This document shows positions 53,655 through 61,062 of a stretch of 64,000 bases of DNA, piece by piece. The stretch lies in assembly GCF_900188205.1 (NCBI RefSeq), contig NZ_FZOH01000001.1, forward strand, positions 344,359 through 408,358, in the 5' to 3' direction. This DNA is from Geodermatophilus saharensis. GTDB lineage: Bacteria; Actinomycetota; Actinomycetes; Mycobacteriales; Geodermatophilaceae. Within the stretch, counting starts at the first letter, position 1. Each line of letters starts with the position of its first letter. Position numbers and translations under genes: made by a program. The notes beneath the pieces were generated by a model. It was not told the DNA's origin, ran no database searches, and saw nothing but the letters and a program-made list of their open reading frames with translations.

Positions 53655-54512
53655 ATGTCCTTCACCGTCCACCCCGCCGGTCTGTGCGAGAGCGCGCACG
53701 TCGGTGCGGGGACCCGGGTGGCGGCCTTCGCGCACGTCCACGCCGGTGCCGTCGTCGGCGACCGGGTGACCCTGGGCAGCGGCGTGCGGGTGGGCGACGG
53801 CGTCCGCCTGGCCGACGACGTGTCCGTGGGCGCCAACGCCGTGCTCGCCGGGGAGGAGCCCGGCGCCGCGGAGACCGTGGTCGGTCCCGGCGCCTCCGTC
53901 GGCGCCGGGTCGACGGTGGTCCCCGGCGTCCGGATCGGCCGGCGTGCCCGCGTCGCCCCCGGCACCGTGGTGACCCGCGACGTCCCGCCCAACGCCGTCG
54001 TGGAGGGCAACCCCGCCCGCATCGTCGGGTACGTCGACGCCGGTCCCGACGTCGCGGACGCCGGGGAGGTGCGCATCGGCGCGCTGCCGGCCAGCCGGGT
54101 GCCGGGGGTCAACGTCCTGCGGATCACCCGCGCCGACGACCTGCGGGGCAGCCTCGTCGCGGCCGACTTCGACCAGGACCTCCCGTTCGTGCCGCGCCGC
54201 TTCTTCACCGTCTTCGGCGTCCCGTCCTCCGACGTCCGGGGAGCGCACGCGCACCGCCGCTGCCACCAGCTGCTGGTCTGCGTGCAGGGCAGCATCAACG
54301 CGGTCGTGGACAACGGCGTGCAGCGGCAGGAGTTCGTGCTCGACCGGCCCGACGTCGGCCTGCACATGGAGCCGATGACCTGGGGCACGCAGTACCGCTA
54401 CTCCGCCGACGCGGTCCTGCTGGTCCTCGCCTCGGACCCCTACGACCCCGACGACTACATCCGCGACCACGACGAGTTCCTCGCCGAGGTCGGGCAGCCG
54501 GCGCCGGCCTGA
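53655..54512 (+). CDS. WxcM-like fusion: acyltransferase plus FdtA-type dTDP-sugar ketoisomerase
   Basis: 285 residues. The N-terminal 130 form hexapeptide repeats (VGAGTRVAAFAHVHAGAVVG and onward, ending VVEGNPARIVGY), an FdtC-like N-acetyltransferase. The C-terminal 130 are a cupin of the FdtA/WxcM type: RGAHAHRRCHQLLVCVQGS with the catalytic His pair, MEPMTWGTQYRYSADAVLLV and DPDDYIRDHDEF. FdtA converts dTDP-4-keto-6-deoxyglucose to its 3-keto isomer, the substrate for an FdtB aminotransferase such as the divergent neighbour. Such fusions are known (WxcM of Xanthomonas). Confidence 0.9.
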   Translation: MSFTVHPAGLCESAHVGAGTRVAAFAHVHAGAVVGDRVTLGSGVRVGDGVRLADDVSVGANAVLAGEEPGAAETVVGPGASVGAGSTVVPGVRIGRRARVAPGTVVTRDVPPNAVVEGNPARIVGYVDAGPDVADAGEVRIGALPASRVPGVNVLRITRADDLRGSLVAADFDQDLPFVPRRFFTVFGVPSSDVRGAHAHRRCHQLLVCVQGSINAVVDNGVQRQEFVLDRPDVGLHMEPMTWGTQYRYSADAVLLVLASDPYDPDDYIRDHDEFLAEVGQPAPA

Positions 54513-54519
54513 CCGGACG

Positions 54520-54981
54520 TCAGGGACCGGTGGAGCGGCAGTCGCGGGCGCGCAGCTCGGCGAGGTAGTCGGCCGGGGCGCCGGCGGCCTCGGCGGCGTC
54601 GGCGATCGCGCCCAGGTGCCGCGCCGAGGGCAGCCCGCCCTCGAACGCGTCGAGGGCGTAGACGTAGGCGACGACGTCACCGCCGAGGGTGTGCACCCGC
54701 AGGTTGAGCTTGCGGTAGAGGCCGCGGTCGGCGCCCTCCCAGGCGTCGAGCTCCCGCTCGTCGGCCGGGGTGAGGTCGTACAGCGCGACGAAGACGCCCG
54801 GCGCGTCGGCGTCGTCGGCCGGGACGAGGGTGGCCAGGGCGCCGTCCCAGCCGTACTCCTCGGCGCCGAAGGTGAGCCGCCAGCCGCGGATCCAGCCGGT
54901 GCCCACGTGCGGGGACGACGGGCAGCGGCGCAGCATCTGCTCGGGGTCCATGTTGGACCCGTACGCGGCGTAGAGACCCAT
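54520..54981 (-). CDS. Gamma-glutamylcyclotransferase-like protein
   Basis: 153 residues. The YGSN motif (AAYGSNM) at the N-terminus and the later DAWEGADRGLYRK, with a catalytic-type Glu in WEG, fit the GGCT-like fold (BtrG/AIG2). Such proteins cleave gamma-glutamyl amines or dipeptides to 5-oxoproline. A link with the carboxylate-amine ligase 9 kb away is possible but unproven. The ATG at 54981 is preceded by TAGGCT with a 9-base gap. It ends 7 bases from the convergent WxcM-like stop. Confidence 0.85.
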   Translation of the reverse strand: MGLYAAYGSNMDPEQMLRRCPSSPHVGTGWIRGWRLTFGAEEYGWDGALATLVPADDADAPGVFVALYDLTPADERELDAWEGADRGLYRKLNLRVHTLGGDVVAYVYALDAFEGGLPSARHLGAIADAAEAAGAPADYLAELRARDCRSTGP

Positions 54982-54990
54982 CGCCGCCCG

Positions 54991-54996
54991 AGCCTA
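54991..54996 (-). promoter_or_regulatory. Predicted -10 box (TAGGCT) for the cyclotransferase gene
   Basis: Minus strand: TAGGCT, 9 bases, then ATG at 54981, so nearly or fully leaderless. Confidence 0.45.
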
Positions 54997-55091
54997 CGGC
55001 CGGTGTGTCCCGCGCGACCCGTGAGCCTGCCGACGCGTGCCGCGCGGGCTGGGACGATGGGTGCGCACCCGTCCCCGACGCAGGAGACCCC

Positions 55092-56498
55092 ATGACCCGC
55101 ATCGTCATCATCGGCGGCGGCCCGGCCGGCTACGAGGCCGCGCTGGTGGCCGCCTCGCTCGGCGCGCAGGTCACCGTCGTCGAACGCGACGGCCTCGGCG
55201 GGGCCAGCGTGCTCTCCGACTGCGTGCCGTCGAAGACCCTCATCGCCGCCGCCGGCACGGTGACCTCGGTCCGCGACTCCACGGTCCTCGGCCTGCGCGG
55301 CGCCGACCTCGCCACCGTCGGCCTCGACCTCGCCACCGTCAACGCGCGGGTCAAGGGGCTGGCCGTCGCGCAGTCGGCCGACATCCACGCCCGACTGGTG
55401 TCCGAGGGCGTCCGCGTGCTGGCCGGGCAGGCCCGGCTCGCCGACGCCGCCCGCGGCCTGGTCGAGCACCGGGTCGAGGTCTGCGGGCGCGACGGCACGG
55501 TCGCCGAGACCCTCGAGTGCGACGTCGTGCTCATCGCCACCGGCGCCGACCCTCGCGTGCTGCCCGGCAGCGAGCCCGACGGGGAGCGGATCCTCGACTG
55601 GCGCCAGCTCTACGACCTCGCCGAGATGCCCGAGCACCTGGTGGTCGTCGGCTCCGGCGTCACCGGCGCGGAGTTCGCCTCCGGCTACCTGGAGGCCGGC
55701 GTCCCGGTCACGCTGGTCTCCTCCCGCGACCAGGTGCTGCCCGGCGAGGACGCCGACGCCGCCGACGTCATCGCCGAGGTCTTCCAGGCCCGCGGCGGGC
55801 GGATCGCGGAGCGCGGCCGGGCCGCGAGCGTCACCCGCACCGAGAAGGGCGTGCTCGTCGAGCTCACCGACGGGCGCACCGTGGAGGGCTCGCACGCGCT
55901 GATGACCGTGGGCACCGTGCCCAACACCGCCGGGCTGAACCTTGCGGCGACCGGCGTCGAGCTGCGCGAGTCCGGCCACGTCGTCGTCGACCGGGTCTCG
56001 CGCACCAACGTGCCGGGCATCTACGCCGCCGGCGACGTCACCGGCGTCTTCCAGCTGGCCAGCGTCGCGGCGATGCAGGGCCGCATCGCGATGTGGCACG
56101 CCCTCGGCGAGGCCGTGCACCCGATCCGGCTCAAGACCGTGTCGGCCAACGTGTTCACCCACCCCGAGATCGCCACGGTCGGCGTGCAGGAGAAGACCCT
56201 GCCCGAGGGGCACGACCTCGACGTCGTCTCGCTGCCCCTGGCCACCAACGCGCGGGCGAAGATGAGCGACCTGCACGCCGGCTTCGTCAAGCTCTTCGCC
56301 CGCAAGGCCACCGGCGTCGTCGTCGGCGGGGTCGTCGTGGCGCCGGGCGCCAGCGAGCTGATCCTGCCGATCACCCTCGCGGTGACCAAGGGCCTGACCG
56401 TGAGCGACCTGGCGCAGACCTTCGCCATCTACCCCTCGCTGTCGGGCTCGATCACCGAGGCCGGCCGGAGGCTGATGGGGGCCGACGCGCTGGCGTGA
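55092..56498 (+). CDS. lpdA: NAD(P)H:quinone dehydrogenase / flavoprotein LpdA (Rv3303c type)
   Basis: 468 residues of the disulfide-reductase fold: FAD site IVIIGGGPAGYEAAL, NAD(P) site VVVGSGVTGAEFASGYLE and the FAD segment GIYAAGDVTG. The active site is altered: the usual GGTCxxxGC is GGASVLSDC, so the first redox Cys is missing, and the C-terminal HPTxxE is YPSLSGSITEA, without the His. These changes match mycobacterial LpdA (Rv3303c), a quinone reductase with no lipoamide activity. The ATG at 55092 has AGGAG 5 bases upstream. It should not be called lipoamide dehydrogenase. Confidence 0.92.
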   Translation: MTRIVIIGGGPAGYEAALVAASLGAQVTVVERDGLGGASVLSDCVPSKTLIAAAGTVTSVRDSTVLGLRGADLATVGLDLATVNARVKGLAVAQSADIHARLVSEGVRVLAGQARLADAARGLVEHRVEVCGRDGTVAETLECDVVLIATGADPRVLPGSEPDGERILDWRQLYDLAEMPEHLVVVGSGVTGAEFASGYLEAGVPVTLVSSRDQVLPGEDADAADVIAEVFQARGGRIAERGRAASVTRTEKGVLVELTDGRTVEGSHALMTVGTVPNTAGLNLAATGVELRESGHVVVDRVSRTNVPGIYAAGDVTGVFQLASVAAMQGRIAMWHALGEAVHPIRLKTVSANVFTHPEIATVGVQEKTLPEGHDLDVVSLPLATNARAKMSDLHAGFVKLFARKATGVVVGGVVVAPGASELILPITLAVTKGLTVSDLAQTFAIYPSLSGSITEAGRRLMGADALA

Positions 56499-56590
56499 CA
56501 CCCGGGGCCCGTGGGGCGCCCGGGACGGGACGCGTGTGACGGCTGGCGCGGGCGGGACCGCGATGGTGCGCACGGGACACCGGCCCGCCG

Positions 56591-58306
56591 ATGCCGGGAG
56601 GGATGCGCCCTCCCCGAGTCCTGTCGCGGTCCCTGGCCCTGGCCGGTGCCGTCCTCGCCCTGTGCGCCGGCCCGGGTGCCGTGGCACGGGCCGACGACGG
56701 TGGCGCGACGACCGTCGTCGGGGAGCTGGTGCGGGCCTGGCCGGAGACCTCGGCCGAGGGCCGGCACGCGGGGGAGGCCCACGACCAGCCGCTGACCTTC
56801 GTCGAGGGCAGCGACGGGTCCTCGGTGCGCGTCCCGGCCGGTGCCGTCACGGGCATCGACGACGGCGCGACCGTCGAGGTCACCGTCGGCGGCACCACCG
56901 ACGACGAGGCCGGCGAGGACGGCTACGAGCCGGCCCACGAGGTCCTCGGCACGGAGGTGCTCGAGCCGGCGCGGCCGGTCCCCACCGTGCCGGCCGGCTC
57001 GGTCACCAACCAGGTCACCGTGGTGATGGTCGCCCCGGCCGGCGGCACCCCCGACGGCACCGCGCTGGCCGACGTCGTCGACACGGTCAACGGCGAGGTC
57101 GCCGACTTCTGGTCGGAGGAGACCGGCGGTGCGGTCACCGTCGGCGTCACCGCCGCGCACGACTGGATCACCACCGCGGCCGGCTGCACCGACCCCACGG
57201 CCCTGTGGGACGAGGCCGCGGCCAGCGCCGGGTTCCAGCCCGGGCCGGGCCGGCACCTGCTGCTCTACGTCACCAGCCGGCCGGAGGACCTGCCCGGCTG
57301 CTCGTACGCCCTCGGGCAGGTCGGCACCGGGACGGCGTCGGGCGGGCGGCTCTACGTCCGCGACGACCTCGCCTCGGTCATCGCCCACGAGCTCGGCCAC
57401 AACTTCGGGCTGGGCCACTCCAGCGGCCTGCAGTGCGACACCGCCGTCGAGGCCGCCGCCGGCAGCTGCCGCACCGCCGCCTACCGCGACTTCTACGACG
57501 TCATGGGCGTCTCCTGGGACCGCATCGGCACCCTCACCGCCGCCCAGGCCGCCCGACTCGGCGTGCTGCCGGCCGCGGCCACGCAGACCGCCGGAGCCGG
57601 CACGACGACGGCGACCCTCGCCCCGCTCGGCGGGGGCACCGGCACCCGCGTGCTCCGGCTGACCGACGGCGCCGGCACCGACTACTGGCTCGAGTACCGC
57701 ACCGCCGTCGGCCGCGACGACTGGCTGGCCCGCGACAACCGCTACCGGCTCGACAGCGGCGTCCTGCTGCACCGCTCCGGGGGGTTCCCCGACACCTCCC
57801 TGCTGCTCGACGGCAGCCCCTCGGCGGCCGACCGCTGGGACGACGACCTGCAGAGCGCGCTCGTGCCGGGCGTGCCGGTGGTCGTCGCCGGCGGGCAGTT
57901 CACCGTCACCGTCGACGCGCTCACCCCGGCCGGCGCCGCCGTCACCGTGGTGCGCGCGGCCGAGGCGACCCCCCCGGCGCCCGCCGCCGCGACCGCACCG
58001 GCGCCGGCGGAGCTGCCCGCCGGCGGGACGCCGTCCCCGGCCTCCTCGCCGCGCCCGGCGGCCACCGGGCCGTCGCCGGCCGGCGCGGCCGCTCCCACGC
58101 CCGCCCCGCCCCCGGCCGCCGTCCCCCCGGCTCCGGTCGAGGTCCACGCAGCGGCTCCCGCCGTGCCCGCCGCCGCGCCGGTCGAGGCCGCCGCGGCCCA
58201 GCCGGCCGGCAGCGCCTGGGCCACCCCGGCGCTGGCCGCCGGCGGCGTCCTCGGCGCGGGCGGCGCGGTGCTCGCCGGCCGCCGGCTGCGGGCGCGGCGG
58301 GGCTGA
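56591..58306 (+). CDS. Secreted metzincin-type metalloprotease with Pro/Ala stalk and C-terminal membrane anchor
   Basis: 571 residues. A signal peptide ends near ARADDGG (about residue 35). A pro-domain-like region of about 110 residues with TVVGELV and VPAGAVTGIDDGATVEVTVGG precedes the protease domain. The zinc site is HELGHNFGLGH (first His at residue 266) with Met-turn YDVMG (Met at 305), the HExxHxxGxxH plus Met pattern of metzincins. After residue 455 comes a Pro/Ala-rich stalk of about 80 residues and a membrane helix with basic tail (GRRLRARRG) but no LPxTG. ATG 56591 is used; ATG 56603 is also possible. It is a tandem paralogue of the next gene. Confidence 0.85.
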   Translation: MPGGMRPPRVLSRSLALAGAVLALCAGPGAVARADDGGATTVVGELVRAWPETSAEGRHAGEAHDQPLTFVEGSDGSSVRVPAGAVTGIDDGATVEVTVGGTTDDEAGEDGYEPAHEVLGTEVLEPARPVPTVPAGSVTNQVTVVMVAPAGGTPDGTALADVVDTVNGEVADFWSEETGGAVTVGVTAAHDWITTAAGCTDPTALWDEAAASAGFQPGPGRHLLLYVTSRPEDLPGCSYALGQVGTGTASGGRLYVRDDLASVIAHELGHNFGLGHSSGLQCDTAVEAAAGSCRTAAYRDFYDVMGVSWDRIGTLTAAQAARLGVLPAAATQTAGAGTTTATLAPLGGGTGTRVLRLTDGAGTDYWLEYRTAVGRDDWLARDNRYRLDSGVLLHRSGGFPDTSLLLDGSPSAADRWDDDLQSALVPGVPVVVAGGQFTVTVDALTPAGAAVTVVRAAEATPPAPAAATAPAPAELPAGGTPSPASSPRPAATGPSPAGAAAPTPAPPPAAVPPAPVEVHAAAPAVPAAAPVEAAAAQPAGSAWATPALAAGGVLGAGGAVLAGRRLRARRG

Positions 58307-58311
58307 GCACT

Positions 58312-58325
58312 CCCTCCCGGGAGGG
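58312..58325. terminator. 14-bp perfect palindrome between the two metalloprotease genes
   Basis: CCCTCCC/GGGAGGG, 5 bases after the stop of the first gene. It could be a weak terminator or a binding site. Confidence 0.35.
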
Positions 58326-58398
58326 GTCCAGTTCCAGGCCGCACGCGCCGATGCAGAGGCGAGCGCCGCTCCCCGACGCCCCTGACCTGGAGTTCCCC

Positions 58399-61053
58399 GT
58401 GCCCCTCGCCCCCCGCCCGCTCGCGGCCGCGGTCCTCGTCGCCGTCACCGCACCGCTGCTGCTGGCCGCCCCGGCCGCGGCCGAGGAGCCGGCTCCGGGG
58501 GACACCGTCGTCGGCGAGCTCGTGCAGGCCTTCGCCGACCCCGAGCACGCGGGCCACACGCCCGACGCCCAGGCCGAGGACGCCGAGGACACGCTGCTGA
58601 GCTGGATCGACACCGGGGACGACGGCTCGGTCCGCGTCCCCACCGAGGACGTCGCCGACATCGAGGTGGGCGCGACCGTCGAGGTCACGGTGGGCCGCGA
58701 GGTCCGCGACGAGGCGACCGTCGAGCACGGGGTGGAACCCGCCCGCGACGTCGTCGCCGCCGAGGTCGTCGCCCCGGCCTCGCCTGCCGCGGCCACGGCT
58801 CCGCACACCAACGCGGTGACGGTGGTGATGGTGCAGCCGGGCGGAGCGCCGCGCGACGGCACCACGCTGGCCGAGGTCGTCGCTGCGGTCGACGGGCCGG
58901 TGCGGGACTTCTGGAGCGAGCAGAGCAACGGCGCGGTCACCGTCTCGGTGACGGGCGGCCGGGACTGGATCAGCACGACCGCGGACTGCCGCAGCCCCCT
59001 GGCCCTGTGGGAGGAGGTGGCCGGTGCCGTGAGCTGGGCCGGTGACCCGGGTAAGCACCTGCTGCTCTACGTCCCCGCGGACACCCCCTCCTGCGCCTAC
59101 GGCCTGGGGACCATCGGCTCGGGCATCGGCGACGGCGGGCTGCTCTACGTGCAGGACACGTCCACCTCGGTGATCGCCCACGAGCTGGGCCACAACTTCG
59201 GTCTCGGCCACGCGTCGGCGGTGCAGTGCGACGCCTCCGCCGAGTCCGCTCCGTGCCGGACGGTGGAGTACTGGGACTGGTACGACGTCATGGGCATCTC
59301 CTGGGGGCCGGTCGGCTCCCTGAACGCCCCGCACGCCGCGCGGCTGGGGCTGCTGCCGTCCTCCGCACGGGTGTCCGTCGCGTCCACCGGGGCCGGCGGC
59401 ACGTACACCCTGGCCCCGATGGGGAGCCGCAGCGGCACCCGCGCGCTCGCGCTGACGTCGGGGTCCACCCGCTACTGGGTCGAGTACCGCGCGCCCGTGG
59501 GCCGGGACGGCTGGCTGGGCGACCCGCAGGTCAGCTACGGCCTCGAACCCGGGGTGCTCGTGCACGTCGACGGGCCGGGACCGGACGGGAACACCTCGCT
59601 GCTGCTCGACGGCACCCCGTCGGGTCAGGCGGCCTGGGACGTCGACGACCAGACCGTGCTGCCGGCCGGCTCCCGGCTGACCCTCGGCGGGGGACTCACG
59701 GTCGGCGTCACGTCCACCTCCGGTTCGAGCGCGACGGTCCGGGTGCAGACGGCGGCCGGCGACCCCGTGTCCCCGATCCAGGATCGGTACCGCCAGCTGG
59801 GCGGGGCGGACGGGCCCCTGGGCGCACCCGTCTCCGACGAGCGGTGCGACCTCCCCGGCGGCGGCTGCACCCAGCGCTTCGTGGGGGGCGCGCTCTACTG
59901 GTCGTCGGCCACCGGCGTCCGCCGGCTGCGCGGCGCCATCCTCGACCGCTACGAGGCGCTCGGGGGTCCGGCGTCGCTGGGGTACCCGACCAGCGACGAC
60001 ACCCCCGACCGCGTGCCCGGCGTCTGGTACTCCAACTTCCAGCAGGGCGACGTCGTCTGGTCGCAGGCCACGGGGGCCCACGACGTGCGCGGCGCGATCC
60101 TGCAGCGGTGGCTGGCCACGGGCGCCTCCGGCGGCGGTCTCGGGCTGCCGGTGAGCGGGGACACCCGGATCCCGGGCGGGTACGTGGTGCACTTCCAGCG
60201 CGGGTCGATCTGGTGGTCGTCCCCGACCGGCGCCCACGACGTGCGCGGGGCGATCAACGAGAGGTACCGGGCCACCGGCGGGCCGTCCTACATGGGCTTC
60301 CCGGTGCGCGACGACAGCCCCGACCGGGTCCCCGGTGTCTGGTACTCCAACTTCCAGCAGGGCGACATCGTGTGGTCGGCCGGCACCGGTGCCCAGGTGG
60401 TGCGCGGCGCGATCCTGCAGCGCTGGATCGCCACGGGCGCCTCCGGCGGCGGGCTGGGCCTGCCGGTCACCAGCGACGCCGCGATCCCGGGCGGGTACGT
60501 GGTGCACTTCCAGCGCGGGTCAATCTGGTGGTCGTCCCCGACCGGCGCCCACGACGTGCGCGGGGCGATCAACGAGAGGTACCGGGCCACCGGCGGGCCG
60601 TCCTACATGGGCTTCCCGGTGCGCGACGACAGCCCCGACCGGGTCCCCGGTGTCTGGTACTCCAACTTCCAGCAGGGCGACATCGTGTGGTCGGCCGGCA
60701 CCGGTGCCCAGGTGGTGCGCGGGGCCATCCTGCAGAACTGGGTGGCCTTCGGCGCCTCGGGTGGCCGGCTGGGGCTCCCGGTCACCAGTGACGCCGTCGC
60801 GCCCGGTGGTGCCGGGTACCTCGTGGCCTTCCAGCGCGGGACGGTCTACTGGTCACCGGCCACCGGCGCCCAGCGGGTGCTCGGCGCCCACGACACCGCC
60901 TACCGCGCCGAGGGCGGCACCACCTCGTGGCTGGGCTATCCGATCCTCGACACGGTCCCGGTCCTGCCGTCGGGAGGTGAGCGGACGACCTTCCAGTACG
61001 GCGTCGTCCAGACCCGCTCCGACGGCCGGCTCACGGTGAGCCGCACGACCTGA
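58399..61053 (+). CDS. Secreted metzincin-type metalloprotease with eight LGFP repeats
   Basis: 884 residues from GTG 58399 (GGAG 6 bases upstream); an in-frame ATG at 58351 would add 16. A signal peptide ends near LAAPAAAEEP. The pro-domain-like TVVGELV region and the protease domain match the preceding gene: HELGHNFGLGH with first His at 261, Met-turn YDVMG with Met at 298. From about residue 459 to the end are eight LGFP repeats of about 53 residues (LGAP, LGYP, LGLP, MGFP, LGLP, MGFP, LGLP, LGYP), which in actinobacteria are thought to bind the cell wall. Repeats 3-4 and 5-6 are almost identical at the DNA level. Confidence 0.9.
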   Translation: MPLAPRPLAAAVLVAVTAPLLLAAPAAAEEPAPGDTVVGELVQAFADPEHAGHTPDAQAEDAEDTLLSWIDTGDDGSVRVPTEDVADIEVGATVEVTVGREVRDEATVEHGVEPARDVVAAEVVAPASPAAATAPHTNAVTVVMVQPGGAPRDGTTLAEVVAAVDGPVRDFWSEQSNGAVTVSVTGGRDWISTTADCRSPLALWEEVAGAVSWAGDPGKHLLLYVPADTPSCAYGLGTIGSGIGDGGLLYVQDTSTSVIAHELGHNFGLGHASAVQCDASAESAPCRTVEYWDWYDVMGISWGPVGSLNAPHAARLGLLPSSARVSVASTGAGGTYTLAPMGSRSGTRALALTSGSTRYWVEYRAPVGRDGWLGDPQVSYGLEPGVLVHVDGPGPDGNTSLLLDGTPSGQAAWDVDDQTVLPAGSRLTLGGGLTVGVTSTSGSSATVRVQTAAGDPVSPIQDRYRQLGGADGPLGAPVSDERCDLPGGGCTQRFVGGALYWSSATGVRRLRGAILDRYEALGGPASLGYPTSDDTPDRVPGVWYSNFQQGDVVWSQATGAHDVRGAILQRWLATGASGGGLGLPVSGDTRIPGGYVVHFQRGSIWWSSPTGAHDVRGAINERYRATGGPSYMGFPVRDDSPDRVPGVWYSNFQQGDIVWSAGTGAQVVRGAILQRWIATGASGGGLGLPVTSDAAIPGGYVVHFQRGSIWWSSPTGAHDVRGAINERYRATGGPSYMGFPVRDDSPDRVPGVWYSNFQQGDIVWSAGTGAQVVRGAILQNWVAFGASGGRLGLPVTSDAVAPGGAGYLVAFQRGTVYWSPATGAQRVLGAHDTAYRAEGGTTSWLGYPILDTVPVLPSGGERTTFQYGVVQTRSDGRLTVSRTT
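60169..60735 (+). repeat. Nearly identical 315-bp tandem duplication inside the LGFP region
   Basis: 60169-60420 and 60484-60735 are offset by exactly 315 bases (105 codons, two LGFP units) and differ at only about three positions by eye. The flanking repeats are clearly more diverged. Third-position identity shows that this is recent duplication or gene conversion rather than protein-level conservation. Confidence 0.9.
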
Positions 61054-61062
61054 GAGAAGCCC

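Noticed and set aside
55092-56498. Dihydrolipoamide dehydrogenase of a 2-oxoacid dehydrogenase complex
   Set aside because: One redox Cys and the C-terminal His are missing, and no E1/E2 genes are near.
57742-60507. A 921-codon minus-strand frame opposite the metalloproteases
   Set aside because: Repeats in it mirror the LGFP DNA repeat; the plus-strand frame has the signal peptide, zinc motif and LGFP units.
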